NCBI GenBank assembly: GCA_958496175.1
Contig: OY292278.1
Location: forward strand, 18,166,001-18,230,000
Reading direction: 5' to 3'
Length of the DNA: 64,000 nt
Source: Sisyra terminalis
Lineage: Eukaryota; Arthropoda; Insecta; Neuroptera; Sisyridae
The position numbers and the translations under genes are program-made. This document shows, piece by piece, positions 11,700-25,700 of this stretch. Each line of letters starts with the position of its first letter. Position 1 is the first letter of the stretch. Below the pieces are notes generated by a model. The model did not search any database. It saw only the letters and a program-made list of their open reading frames with translations, and was not told where the DNA came from.

Positions 11700-13589
11700 A
11701 AATGTTACTTTATTAATTCAAATTGGATCTGAAAAATAATATATTAATAATTAAAAATAAATTTTCAATTTTGTGCCTCGGGTAATTATTTTTTAACCAT
11801 GCTTAAAGAATTCACGCCGAGAAAATGGAAAAATATAGATTGGGTAATTTTTTCAATTCCAAAAAAAAATATATTTTTCTTTAAGCTAAAAATCTTTTAA
11901 AATCTTAATATTTGAGTTTGTTAACTTCAGGTTCATTAGTTTTACATATAATCTTTACCTCCAAAAATTCATGATTTTTTTTTAAAACCTACAAATCCTC
12001 ATCTAAGATGAAAGTTTAATCTAATTTTGGAGAAAGATTTTTTTTAGAACTTAAAGTATAGTAGTTTTTAATTATGGGTAAAATTATTATCTTTGATTTG
12101 AAATTTCCATGGGTAAGTTATAGAAAGAATTATATAACAAAAGAAACACAGAATGTTCACAAAAATGCAGTTCTGGATTTTGGATAATTTTTTGAAAAAC
12201 AAAAATGCCTTTATTTTTTTAGAGAATCAGAACATCATTTGGTCCCATATTGCAACGCCTCGTATATGTTGTCGCTAATGGACGCTTACGTATATCCTGT
12301 GACCGGATGTGGCTTAGTTTACAACCACTTTGAATACGGAAGCCCATTTTCACATTCCCCGTCCTGCTTACTTCGTTTCTGCACTCTTCCGAAACTACCC
12401 CCATAGTTCTTTTATGTATACCACATTTTTCTCGACACCAACCTCTTTATATCGTTGACTTTTTCCTCTAGGTCAGACATCAGGTTGTTTAGATTTCGTC
12501 CTGTGCTTTCTCTGTTTCAACTTTTATTTACGATGGAAACAAGAAATAAATTTTCCCGAAACGGAGTCTCGCTTCGTCGTAAACACACTGTCAAGTGAAA
12601 GAGTGCAGAGTGTATCTTATCCGTAAAGTTTTTGTATTTCTTACGAAGACATTTCCAACAAATGAAAATATACGATCCAAAAATCATCCCTGCCAACCAC
12701 CGCTAGTTTTTCATTCAAAACATCTTATTTTCAAATAAACAAAACTCATATTGATCTAGCCAATCCTTTTTCAAACCCTTCTCATTGTATATTTAACTAT
12801 CAAAACTTAACGAAAAAATTTCGACCAGGTGAAAAAACAAAACCGTTTTCGTGCCTTGAAGACATATTTTCGTAAATTTTTAAGAGTTGTTCAGTAGAAG
12901 AAAAGGGATGTGATGAGACACGAATGAGGATGTTTATTTAATGTATACTTCAACTAAGTTCAAGAGAAAATGGAAAAACATCCGATGGAAATGAAAACAT
13001 AAAGTGAGTTCCGGTTCGAGTAGGACTTAGGTTAAATAAATTTTAAGTGCTCCGATCTTCTGTAATCCCAATTCCTTGCAACAAGATAAATACTTTTACC
13101 ACAAGCTTTACCCTAAGATTCGGTTACTTTTAGACAATAAAAAATACGGTGAGCCTAAGTACTAAAAATTTTGTGAAAATTAAAAGAAAAAATGCGGTAA
13201 ATTTGATTCCTCATTGTAGGTTAATATCGGAAAGATAAGTTTATACAAATATACATCCTTGATGATTGTGTAAGATGCTTCCATATTGTTTCAAAATTAT
13301 ATTGTTCCATCGTATAGTGGCGTAACTAGATTTTTTAGGTCCATAAACAAATTATATCTACGGAGTTTCTACTTAATTTTTTTTTATTTCAACTGTATGC
13401 AAAGGAAAATTATTTTTTAATTTAAGAATTGTAAATGAAATATATAACATTAAAAAGGATCAATGATTTGATTCTTGTGTTTTCCGGGTTATATAAGTCA
13501 GTCATTTGATTATAGCCAGAAAATAAAACCAATAGTTAATTTTAAAATTGGCAATTGTGTAGTTGTTTTTATACATTTCTAATATTTTA
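11700..13589. other. Unassigned sequence
   Basis: A less AT-rich patch at about 12230-12420 holds a 61-codon minus frame without recognisable family. No other structure was seen. Confidence 0.45.
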
Positions 13590-14035
13590 AAAATTCACCT
13601 CTTTATAATATTGTCTCTCATAGCCTTTTTGGCATAGATAATTACAAACCCCATACATTTTAATGATAATAAAATCAGAAGACAAGGCTTGTCAATCCAA
13701 AGCTTTAATATTTTGGGCTTGAAATTGCTCTAACATACATTTTCCGGTATAAATTGCAGCATTATCCTTTTGAAAAATCCAAGATCTTCCTTTGAATATC
13801 TTGTCAAAATTATTTCCAATAGATTTATGTACTTTGTAGAAGCCTGTTTGCCTTCCAACACCACAAACATTTATGGCACCATAAAAAGCTTTGGTATTCT
13901 TCAACGGAAGCTTTGTTGAATGGCGATGGCTTAAAAAGATGACTTCTTCTTTGATATCGTGGAAATAATATTGATACCCCATCCGGACCATCAAAAATAT
14001 TTTTTTTTTCGTCAGAATTTTTTTCTACTTTTTCT
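13590..14035 (-). pseudogene. Tc1/mariner-type transposase relic
   Basis: Read on the minus strand, SDEKKNIFDGPDG lies just upstream of the open frame and corresponds to the first catalytic D block; GYQYYFHDIKEE follows after a frameshift. The frame 13994-13692 continues through FYGAINVCGVGR and WIFQKDNAAIYT (second catalytic D in QKDNA) to QFQAQNIKALD, then a TGA in place of Trp, then ALSSDF.IIK.YGVCNYL, equivalent to the SPDLNPIENLWGYL block that carries the third acidic residue, here lost. The family cuts and pastes DNA at TA. This copy has a frameshift, a stop and a lost catalytic residue, so it is dead. Terminal inverted repeats were not found. Confidence 0.85.
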
Positions 14036-14039
14036 AATC

Positions 14040-17000
14040 AATAATAAAAGCTCTGTTAAGAAAGCCATTTAGAGGCATTATGAAATCATTACATTTCAAA
14101 TTTCTTTAAATACTAAGGCTTTTTCACTGTAAAAACGGAGGAATGCAACTGAAATATTGATTTAACGCTAAGAAATCATGAAATAAAGGTATATGCTGTC
14201 TTTTTTATAGTTTACCAAGAGTTCACGGTTTACTTTTTCGAAGGCAAAGCTTGGTGTAGTCATTAAATGGCGAAAAAATACAAATTCAATTAGTATCCTT
14301 TTTATATACTGAAAATTCACTAATTGTACTAATTCTATGGCGATAATTATATTAAATATCTTCAAATAACTGAATTCTAAAGCTAATCGAAATTATTTGA
14401 AGTGAATAAAAGTCGTTAATTAAAAACAAAATAAATTGATGGTTCAAAATTTTCGTTGCCACCTGGCGAGTTATGAAAAGAACATAACAGAATCTGTTTG
14501 AAGGAAGAGTCGTGAGATTAGCTGTATTATTAAACACAGCAAATGGCAAATTCAAATGAGATGTATTTTTAAACTATAAAAATTATTAGTAGGTAAATGT
14601 TCTCAATTCTTTAGCTTTTTTGAAATTAATAGAATCTTAATTACGATATTAATTGTAAATGCATTTATAAAGTTATATTTTGATGTTGTAGCGAAATAAA
14701 TAAACTTAAATAAATGGAATGAACTAGAAAAGAATGTGTGGAACGTATAGAAGTCATTGGTAAAAAATGTGCAACAGATGCGTAGCGATTCGTAGCATGT
14801 CTGATCCCCGGCCATATTTATATTTCTGTCATTCTTTGTTACATGGATAAAGGCTTTCTTAATCATTTATTTCTCTAGTAACCGTGTTAGAATGCGACCT
14901 ATTATTAAAAATGTTCAAAAAATATTTTTTAAGAGGCCTCCTAAACTTGGGATCCTGAAGCCTTGCTTCCAGTCATTTCCTTACAGCTACGCTCCTGAGA
15001 TTATAGAGAATATCTAACTTTCAAATTCTATTTAGAATTTTTATTAATATTTAAATAGAATGATTTTGACATAAACACAGGCAAAAAGTAATAAATTTCA
15101 AAGGGTTTTTTAATGCTATTTGTCTAAGAAATTTTCAGGCCTCAAAAGACTACCCCTATAATTAATTAAAAAATAATTATAACTTAAAAATTTTAACATT
15201 TTTTTTTTACTTTTTGCTTCGTGTGACTAAATAACTGAGAAATAATGACATTAATATTGTACCGCCAAATCAAAGTTTAATGGAGAACGCCAACAAATAA
15301 CCGGCTTTGTAATATTACCCTGAAATTCCGAAGAATGGAAATTAAATTTTAAAAACAGTACGGATTAGAAAAAAAATATGATTTTCCCGTTCGTGCACGT
15401 TCTAAATTATAATATTAAAAAATAATTGAATTCAATGCTTAAAAAAAATCTCTAAACATCTTTTCATCTCTTATTCAACGAAAGCTCCCACCGATCGACG
15501 AAGCAATACAAAACCTTTCATCAAACACGACGCTTGGTATATTTCCCATCACACGTTCGACTCATCCCCATTTCCATCCCCATTTTCATTCCCGTCATCA
15601 TTACACTAAGAACCCTTTAGTATCCCATTCGGCCCCCCGTTTTTCAAAGCCAACCCCAGCAAACTTCTACAAACAAACCAAGAAAAAAGGGAAATATTAT
15701 ACTCCAAGTAAAATAATGTAATTTTCCTGAAACTGAAGCCACACAGTTACGGGTAAAGTCAATACATTTTTAATTTATACTTCAAAGTCTCACTATACTT
15801 ACCATTCAAGCAAAACGTCTTTTATTTTGTCGAAGCAAAACACAATACGAAGAAGAAGAAGAAAAAAAAATCACCAGATTCTTATATTGATACTTTTATG
15901 TTTGTAAATTTTATCCCTTTTGTAATATATTTGGATGGATTTCGTATAAAAGGTTTAGAGGCCAGCTCCCGAATCGGGTGCCCTCCCGAAATTGGGGGAG
16001 TGCTTAAGGTTTTCTTATCTGTCACAAACGTCCGGGGCCTGAAACACCATGGGGATGAATGAAGCGTAGATTATCGTAATTATAGTTGACATAGCACCCA
16101 TCTTGTTGTTGTTTAAGAGACATCTTTTACGTCTCACCCCATTTTTCGCCTCTGTTTGCTATCTGTTCATCTCATTTCCAAATCTCTATCCTGTCGGAGA
16201 TTTCGTTTCGTTTATATACATGTATATATATGACATTGTTTGTCATCTCTTTGTCACACTAATTTGATTAAGTTTCAAAGATTTTGCTACATTTCCGAAT
16301 GCAAAATTTTTCATTCTTTCCAACTGTTTGTCTCGTGCTTGATAAATTCTTGGTTATTTTATTTAACTTTCACTCAAGTACAAAAGCTCGCTTTCTAAGT
16401 AAACATAAGATGAAATCAGCTCACTTAATGTCTTAATGTATTACTAAAGAAGTACAACGAGATTTGGAGTGACTGAGCTTGATTTTAAATAAATGAATTT
16501 TATCAAATAAAAACAATTCCTGCTTTAAATCTATACATAAAAGGAGTGAATTTAACAAATAAACTTCTTCAAGAAGGAAGTAAAATGTAATCAGTATTTT
16601 CCGTATTATATTTTCATTTTCGCTGTGTCTAATTATCCATGCATCCAAGTTATAAGTTGAATCAAAAAAATCGATTTTTTTTCTTTAAAAAGATATATGT
16701 AATAGATTTGCCTGATAAATTTTATAACTAAACAAATATTCCTATTAACTATTTATTGCTAAATTATTATTTCTTATTATATAGCTTTATTTTTATATAT
16801 TACTTATATATTAATGTTTCACATTATTTTTAGCATTGATATTGTTAATATAGACTGTTATTATTATTCTTATCGCTACTGTTGATTGTTTTTATGATTG
16901 TTTTTATTGCTATAAGAATTATTATTATTCTTATTGTTGCTATTGATTGTTAAAAATATTTATACTTATACAGCACTAATCTACTGCGACTAGTGTTACA

Positions 17001-17096
17001 TGTGGTTGTCTATGGATTGAATGCACTTATTGCAACCCTATGCAGATTGTGCAATTTATTGGAAAATAAAAAAAAAGAAGATATATGAAATCTTGC
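14040..17096. other. Unassigned sequence with a C-rich, less repetitive patch
   Basis: About 15470-16200 is visibly richer in G+C (runs such as CCCCATTTTCATTCCCGTC and CTCCCGAAATTGGGGGAG) and free of recognisable mobile-element pieces. It could be conserved non-coding or regulatory DNA, but nothing in the sequence fixes a role. A short (GAA)n run sits near 15852. From 16750 to 16960 the sequence is ATT/TTG-rich. Confidence 0.4.
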
Positions 17097-18975
17097 TGAT
17101 ACCCGCAACTGCGCCTGCGTGACACATTTGTTTGTAATATTTTCTTTTCAGAGTAATTGCTGTATAATGATCTTAAGGCCGACATAACCATAAGTATCTA
17201 AAAACACGATTTTAACGCCATTAAAAATACATATCTCATAAACTGTTAAATTAAATAAAAAAAGATGTTGATAATGTTCATTCAACTTCAAGAAATATTC
17301 GATAACATCCCACAGGATTATGTAAATTATGTAAATGGTGTATGTCTACCGTGAATCAAATCAATTAACTATGCGAAAATAAGAAAATATCGTCACTACC
17401 AATAATTTGGTCTTAAGTTGAAATTTGATTTAAAACAGACCAATGGACAAAAGTTTCAAAAATTCCCATGGTTTAAATGGATATATTATTTTGAAATGGG
17501 TATGTCTATTTAGTGAAATTGGGTTAAAAATTCAAAAAAAAGGCCTTAGATTTTTCACATTATCCGCACTGTTTTGAAATTGAAATTTGAACAGTTGTAT
17601 GAAATCCAATTCCTCCATAATCACGGTCACATTTTCATATGATACAAATAATCATAATCACAAATTGAAAAATATATTAACTAGCGTATAACTACATATC
17701 TATGCTAATATGCAAACATTTTGCGCATATAAATCGTTCTAAATATTATAAAGTATCAATAATTTTATTTTTTTAATGCCTTATATGACAAAAAATTGCT
17801 CCCCAAGTGTACCAGCAGAATTCATAATTGCTTCAGATCTACAATCATACATAGATAGTTACAAAATTTAAAACTTGCAAAATTTGATTGTTGAAATTTA
17901 AGTTTGTATTTTTGAATTTTCCTGATTTTTTCATTAGATAAACAAACAAAATCTCTAAATATCGTATTTTTTGGTATGACACCATATATGAGCCATTAAC
18001 TTTGAAAGTAGCCTAAGTCCGTTGCAAAGGCACGGTAATCTAACGGTAACTTTTGTATTTGTAATTTGGGAAAACTATTTTCATTTCAAAAGCATTAAAT
18101 TTCACAAATAATTGATTTAATATTAATTTTTGGCACAAAAGTGGTAAATTTTCTCATAGTAAAACTAATGTTTTTATAATTCCAAAAAAAAGAATATAGT
18201 AAAGAAACATCCTTGAAATAAACTTAGGCCACTTTCAAAATAAACGACCCATATTCATTCATAGTATCTAAGTAAAATGCCTTATTTTGATATAACAAAA
18301 ACAGATACTACATTTTAATTTTTAAGAATATGGAGTAATTTTATGGTACATTAAGTGGTAAAAATGGTTCGTGTTGAACGGCATTTTGATTATAAAATTT
18401 GAAATTTCGATTGTTGATCAGAGACCACGTGTAATGCCATACAAACTTTCATCACCCTTTTTTCCCTTTTTGGAGGAGGCCTTTAGAAAATTTCTTCTCT
18501 ATATTATAATAGACCAGAAGCGATAAAAGTGTTTATTTCGATACAAGGATCAATTTGTTGCTTCCAAATGTGCATTAGAAATAAATTAACATTTTTATTG
18601 TTTTTATGGTTCACTATTTTGGCGATAATGGCTTACACATAAAAGATAGATATATGATGTCGTGAGCTTTTTCGTAGGAATACTTAAGATAAACATTTCC
18701 ATTATACTTTATATACTTGTAACTCTAACGGTTTTTGCAGGTTACGCTAGAATAGTTCGCAGATGACATAATTTGTTCCTACTTACTTGACACTTATCGT
18801 TATGTTTTGAAAAATTATCAAAATTTCTTTATAAATTTCAACCTATATGTTATTCTAATGTATAAGCTATACTATTATAAAGTTTCATAATAATCCGTTC
18901 AGCAATTTTTGTGTGAAAGAGTATCAAAGACCCATACATCCATACTTACAAACTTTCGCGTTTATAGTATTACTA
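17097..18975 (+). repeat. Interspersed repeat family R1w, copy A
   Basis: Starts GCTGATACCCGCAACTGCGC and ends TTCGCGTTTATAGTATTA after TCCGTTCAGCAATTTTTGTG. Its first 320 bp align throughout with the neighbouring copy at 18976. The start and end signatures resemble very common insect repeats with a start like AGCTGATGCCCGCAACTTCG and a tail ending in a TATAATATTA-like string. No protein-coding frame survives, so I cannot decide between a LINE remnant and a non-autonomous element. The family name is only a local label. Confidence 0.6.
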
Positions 18976-19918
18976 GCTGATCCCCACAACTTCGTCTGCG
19001 TAACGTAGGTGTAGATTATATTTTCTTTTCAAATTTGCCATTTGTAGTGGTATATGAAATTTTTTATTATTCTTATTTCTTTTTCGAAAAACATAATCAT
19101 ACTTAAAAACACTATTTCGTCAACTTGAAAAAGACACATTTAATAAACTGTTGCAAAGAATAAAATTGCTCTATGTAATAATCAATTAATTTTCAAAAAA
19201 TATTTATAAATATCTAAAAAGAGTATGTCTATTGCGTATAGCTACGGTAGGTATACCTACCGTAGACCAAATAATCTGTAAATCAATCAGCATCTATACA
19301 TAAATAAAAAATATCGCCAAGTTCAATAAAGTTGGTCTTAATTATAAGTAAAGAGCGGTGACCATGCGACATTTTTCAAATAACTTACATTTTTAAACTT
19401 GTGATATCTTTCGAATGGAATGATCAAATTGAATAACTCAAAAACTTATATAATGGTATTGAAGCAAACTTAAATATGAAGTCATTTATTTTGATAAGGA
19501 TTAATCCCAAAGTATAAATAAAAGAGCTTTTATAACGATGGCATTTATATATTATTTTTTAAAATGAAAAAAACACTTATTATGACATAACTATAATAGT
19601 TAGACATATGCTGTTGCTCTATTTTTTGTAGATAATGATATGTTCTGCAAAATCTTACTAAATTATTTTGTTCTATAACCAATAGTTTTCGCAGCGCACG
19701 CGATAAAAGAATGTTATTTGGTAATTTTTTCAGACCTTGGGTTACATTATTGGAGTTTTAGTATGAATCCTCAACTTTTTTGAAAATTTAATATAGCCTA
19801 TGTTCACCGGAAATAGTGTAGCTTCTCAACAGTGAAAGAATTTTTCAAATCGGTCAAGTAGTTTCGGAGCCTATTCAAACCAAACAAACAATCAAATCTT
19901 TCCTCTTTATAATAATAG
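18976..19918 (+). repeat. Interspersed repeat family R1w, copy B, directly abutting copy A
   Basis: TAGCTGATCCCCACAACTTC begins immediately after the end of copy A, and the copy ends with CCTCTTTATAATAATAGA. Its last 566 bp match 4586-5150 almost exactly. The head-to-tail junction suggests insertion of one copy at the terminus of another or a tandem origin. Confidence 0.65.
19242..19265. repeat. Perfect 24-bp palindrome
   Basis: CTACGGTAGGTA is followed directly by its reverse complement TACCTACCGTAG. The corresponding place in copy A (about 17345) has only one arm (GTCTACCGTGAATC), so the palindrome arose in copy B by a local inverted duplication. Confidence 0.8.
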
Positions 19919-19919
19919 A

Positions 19920-21967
19920 AGATTATGATTATGATATTTATCAGGATGGCAAAAAAATATTGTAAAATTTTGAGTCCTCAATATTAAAATTAAAAATCAT
20001 TGCAATTTTTGATTTTTCAATTTTTTCAAATATCATGTCTAATAAAATATAGGTATAAATAACCTCGTTTCAAACATTAATTAGGTTTTCAAAAAAAAAA
20101 ATTTAAAGCTAAACATAGTAAACACTTTAATAGTAGATCCTTGAAGAAATAAAAGATTCTGTTTTAAAACTGTACGTTCCAATTAATTAAATTCTAATGG
20201 CGTTATTGTAAATATTGATTTAACCTGAAATGCTTCGTAAATAGCACTTGAATTGAGTGCATTATATCCTAATACACAGGAATGCTGTACACTTTCTGTT
20301 TTCTACCGTTTCATTTTAGTGGTTCGTTATAGCTTTGTCCAACAGTTTCTCAAGTTTTGTTTTGTGCCTGAAGTAGCTTCAATAGTTCTAACAACTCTAA
20401 TTAAACGATTAGTTTGATACAACGCCACAATAATTGAAGAATGGATTAAAAGAGGTAAAAGGAAAATATTGTTTAAGTAAAAAAATAATTTCCTTTTTTT
20501 TTGGAGAGTCAATTAAATAAGTGGTGATAAAAGTTGCGGAGCTTTCATGAAAAAGTACGCTTTAATTAAAACTGTCCTAGAGAAATCTGTAAAAACACCG
20601 TTATTTTCAACAAATTGAAACAAGCAAGACGTAAAAACACGTAAATTTTAATAATAATAAAAGTGGAAAATTTTATTTTCTTGGAGCAACAAAATGTGAA
20701 GTAAGCCCCTATTTAGTTTTGGAAGCTTAACGGACAAATCGTAAATGATAAGTGGAAGCTCGTTTCTCTTCTTGTGCGTTGGTGTTTCATTTTCCCGCCA
20801 ACAATAAAAACGAGGACATCAAGTCAAGGTGTTAATAAACTTTTAAAGTGAGTGAAAATTTCATTGCTTTTTTCCGTCGTGATTAGAACGCTAAAAGTGG
20901 GTCAAGCTTTTTTATTTATCTGCCAGTGTCCTGAGGCGGACTTGGGTAAAGTTTTACTTAGATGCTTTCTTATTTATTTTTCCCACTTTTCAGTGCTTCT
21001 TTTTTAAATCGGAACATTTGAGACAATTACGTGGGAGAGTAAAAGCTCCGTTCGCACATAAATTATTGCCTGGCGCTGTTTTAGATTCGTAAAAAGCTTT
21101 GTGAGTTTGTTTCATAAAAGTGCTTCGTGCTTGGGTCAAGTTGAACGTAGAACTACGTTTTAAAGCTCACCTTAAGATTGGTTTTTGGTGACTGGAGTAC
21201 ATCAAAAGTATTTCAGCTTATTTCTTTTTCATTATGTTAAAATTTTCCTGATAAACAATTTGTTTTTTTTTTAGTTTTTATAGTTTATAGTTTTTTTTTT
21301 TATTAGCTACTAAGACTTCAGTCCTTTTTAAAAGAATAATTACAATCTACTTCCTATACTACCTTAAAGCTTTAGAATCATTGATAAAACTTGTATTTTT
21401 AAAATTTATCACAATAGTAGATTGAAATACGTAAATTAGACAAATGAGCGTAAATTTTTGGTAGCTATTAATTTGTTTAGTTAGATAATCAGAATTTAAA
21501 TCAAAATTGATACAAAATACAAAAAATGATCTTTAGTAATTTCTTGTATGTGCCATAGTTAACGCAAAAATGACGGTTGAAAATATCCAAAAATTTATAT
21601 TTTCAAAAATCATGTTACTAGCTATATTACATTTATTAGCTATATTTTTTTATCTTGGAAAGTTTCAAAAGTTACTAGAACTCAATTTTTATTTATAAAG
21701 ATATCAAAAACGACGTCAAATGGTAACTTACTATGGGGAATTTCTAATATCTCCTTATTATCACCAATTAATAACAGGATGAAATATACTATCTCAAACT
21801 ATTATTATTTAATCATAAAACATTTTGAGATCTACTAAATATGGTATCTAGTAACTTTTAGTTTGGGCAATTAAAATTTCATTTTTGGTAAAAAAACGTC
21901 ATTGTTTTCTAATACATGTAAATATATTGTCCAAAACTAAAAAGTGGATGATAAATATAAATTTTAT
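19920..21967. other. Unassigned sequence
   Basis: About 20690-21180 has fewer A/T runs than its surroundings and no mobile-element match that I can see. No gene was recognised. Confidence 0.4.
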
Positions 21968-22145
21968 TTTTAAATGTTATTTACTATCGAATTATAACTC
22001 CTATGGTCATTAGCGACCCTAGAAATAAAGAAAACCCGAAAAATCGAGATATATCGAAAATTTGTTTGATACAAAATTCAAACCCAATATCTATTTGTTT
22101 TGGAGTGGTCATTTAGACCACTCGGCCATCAGTAGACTAAATATA
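21968..22145 (-). mobile_element. tRNA-derived SINE, copy 3
   Basis: The best preserved A box in the window: minus strand reads GATGGCCGAGTGGTCTAAAT, very close to the 5' half of tRNA-Leu. The B-box position reads GGTTTGAATTTTG, followed by the family body (GGGTCGCTAATGACCATAGG, AGTTATAATTCGATAGTAAA). Confidence 0.72.
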
Positions 22146-22539
22146 ACTTATTTACGTTATTTTTTTTATTTTCTCAGTGGAAATTAATATACCTAGAGAA
22201 AAATCTCTACTTTTATAATCTCGAGATCAAGGGATTAAAAATTGAAATTTTAAAATATTATGAACTTTTACAAACTTTTTAGAAGATTTTAAATTTACAT
22301 ACTTTATGCTACATTGTGCCAAATTTCATAGAATGTTTCATGTGAATACCAAAAACTGTTAACAAATTTACATGAAATGACCAATTAAAATCATCCCTCC
22401 AAACCTTGAGTCAATGATAGATGTCATTGTGCTTTTTCCCAAAACGTTTACAGTGATTAAGCAAAGTGGTATCGAATATTTCTAACTTAAACATTCTAAA
22501 AGCCCTCCGATTAATAAAAGTACTGAAATTCACAATTTT

Positions 22540-22722
22540 TTTTAATTGTTATTTGCCATTTCGTTATAACTACAAAGATCTTTGGCGACTCTAGGGCTAA
22601 TAAAAATCCGTATTCGAGAAATAACGAAAATTTATTCAAATCGAGGATCGAACTCATTCGATACACGTACAAATTTTGAAGCGGTCACCATAACCATTCG
22701 GCCACCAGTAGGCTTATTACAT
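22540..22722 (-). mobile_element. tRNA-derived SINE, copy 4
   Basis: Minus strand: TGGTGGCCGAATGGTTATGG (A box), GAGTTCGATCCTCG (B box), then CGAATACGGATTTTTATTAG, AGAGTCGCCAAAGATCTTTG and an A-rich tail. Both promoter boxes are recognisable. It lies only 395 bp from copy 3 in the same orientation. Confidence 0.75.
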
Positions 22723-25700
22723 ATTTGATTATAAATTTCAAAAAAAAAATATTTTTCTTAAAAATGAAAACACATTTTTCAATGGGCTGTGGAGATGTAT
22801 TTTCAGATTTAAAGGGGTGCGACTCACTTAAAAGGTTAACAAACACTGTATTAAGTAAATCGTTTAGATATTTTAATTGATTTTATTATGAAATAGAAAA
22901 GTATTACATTTTCGTCATTTTTGTTAGGAAACCGAAATTTTTTGTAAATTTGTCCATTTGGTAAATCGATCTCTAGTCGCTGTGCCCCCCTCGTAGTGCG
23001 CGGGGGGTCGTATATGAAGCCCACAGGAGAGAAAGGAAATGTTCGCGAACATTGTTCATAGCATATTAGTAATCCATCGTATAGCAAAATCATGTTTTAT
23101 GAAACTTAACTTCAAATATTTCTTTTATAACTAACTTATTAAATTATTCTTCGTTAATATTTTCATTTTTAGTTTATTTTTACAAAAAAAAAAGTAAATA
23201 TGAAACTCCCGTGTTTCTTTTTCAGTCCGTAAATTACTTTATTAGACACTAATTTCATCAAGTAAATTTTCCAATTACCCAGTCTTGTTATTTGCTTAAT
23301 TGCTGCCATTTTCTTTCTTTTCCTCACTACTCCATTCAAATAATCTATTTTCTTTTGTTTCTCAAAGCCATCTAGAGAGTCTTAGATTGCTCATTTTCTT
23401 CACCACTACCTCCAGAAAATGGTGACGACAACAGCGTTTGGCGTGCTTTGCTTTTTCTTTGAATCAAACGAAACTTTTATTAACTTCATAAGAACATAAT
23501 GTTTGTCAAGAGAGTAAAATGAACTATTTTGATTCAGTTCATAATGAAAACACCATTAAAGACATAAAACACTGTTAAATATTATCAAAGAAATTCAGTA
23601 AGAAAAGAGCGAATTATGTGTGGAAGATTGAATCGCAGTGCAGAGAAAGCATTGAAAATTAAACGTGAAACGAATTTAAAAGGAGATTTCTGAGGAAAAA
23701 GAATGGCATTTTCAGGCGAGTGGGGATTGGGGTGGAGGAATGAGGTGGAAGAATAAGGGTGTTGGCACAGTTTAATATGGGACAACATAGTCTTGAAATC
23801 GGCAGCTTTTTCCATTTTATGTCGTCATTTATCTCCATAATTTAATCATTATAAACAAAAGTAAGTTGCACGCTAATTAAAATGCATTTAGAATGCATAC
23901 GATGCACATCATGCACTAACACGTTCAACGATCATACTTTATCTTGTAAATTATATTTATACTGGAAAATGAAATGGAAAATTGACTTTCGTCTTTCCTG
24001 AAATAAGGCACATGTTATTGATAAAAGCTCTACTTAAAAAGCTTTTCGAAAAAAAATATCCATCCAAATGTTTCTTAAGACCTAAAAATTTCTCGAATCC
24101 AACAAAAATAAATAACAATCCATGTTTTCTATAGTATTATAGTATGGATACTCGGAATATTTCATCATATTCTTTTTCATTTTGAAGTACCCGGTTTGTC
24201 AATATTCTTTGTTAACATTTGTTTTTCTTTGGCTTGAAACACAATATTTGTTTTTAATTTTATTGTGCTTGCAGTATAAAATATGCTTCAAATAAATTAC
24301 AATGAAATGAATATTTTTGCGAATGAAGATTTGTACGACAAGAAAATTTCAAATTATTAAAGTATTTACTTTACTGAAATATCTCAATAATGAATTAAAC
24401 ACATAATTATTAATCCAAAATAATATATTTTTCACAATACCAAATAAAATATTATAGGAAAATTTAACTTCGTTATTTTTTACTGTTTCGAAAAGTTTAA
24501 GCTTTTATACAAATTAACTGAAATCACTACTAAAATATGATGAGTTGTGCATATGCAACTGTGAAAGCTATTCCCATCAATTAAGTCGCATGAGTGGCTT
24601 ATGATGTTTGAGTTCTGTATCAAATTAAAACCTTTCGTTATTAAAGCTGATAATGTCGTTTTAGTAATTATAGACTTCATTCTACTGAATGACGGCTAAA
24701 AGGTCTTTTCATAATATTATCATACTTCTATCATGGTTGATTTCTAATCGCAGCTAGCAAACGTACATATATCAACATGAAATGCTTCAACACTTTATCC
24801 ATAGGATTTCGTTTTGATTTGATATGGATAGAAGAAATAAAAATACAAATCCTTATCATAAAAACTAATGAGTTGTGGGATGATTATCTGAAATTTTTAT
24901 AGATGTCTTATTTTGCAAAAAAAAATTATATCATATGCAACTCTTTGTACTGCTTATCGTTTGTTGCAGTTCACATTTATGCAATTTTTCTCCAGAATCC
25001 CTTTTTTCGAGTTTAACAAATTCAATAGAATTTAGTTGTTATTAATTCTTCTCTTTGCACTAGCTATTCGCCGGGAGTGAAGCCATAGTGGGGACAACTG
25101 AATCGATTGCAGCGCTAATAGTGGTTGAAATTTCGTTAGATTATGCTCGTAATGCTCTTGTAGTAAAAAAACACGTCAAAATTAATTATAACGATGGTTC
25201 ATAATAATTGAGTTGCAAATTATGAAAATTTATAAATGTTATTTATTTATATTGAGAACTAACCAGCAGGTGGATTTAAAAAATAACATGGCTACTTATT
25301 GTGTGCAACTAAGGAGTTATCCATAAGTTTACATTAATCGATGTTTTTTGAAGAGCCAACTGAGTTGGATCAAATTCAGCTTAAGAAAATGTTATTAAAG
25401 CAGGTAAAACAATTTTTAGCTGCACATTTAAATAAATATAGCAAAAATATTGAAAATAACAAGCATATTAACAAAGTTCTTATATACAAATATTACCACA
25501 CGAAATTCATAGATCAGTTTCCAAAACAGAAAAAAAACATCTGTTAAATGCTCCTGTAAAGCTCATTCAGGGTAAAAATGCAAGCACTTTGTGGCCACTT
25601 CATTCTATCGCTATCGGTAGGTAATTTTCGAATTTTAACTGTCATTGAGCAAGTAAGAACTTTCGATTATTGTATAAACTATTTTTATTTAACAATAATC

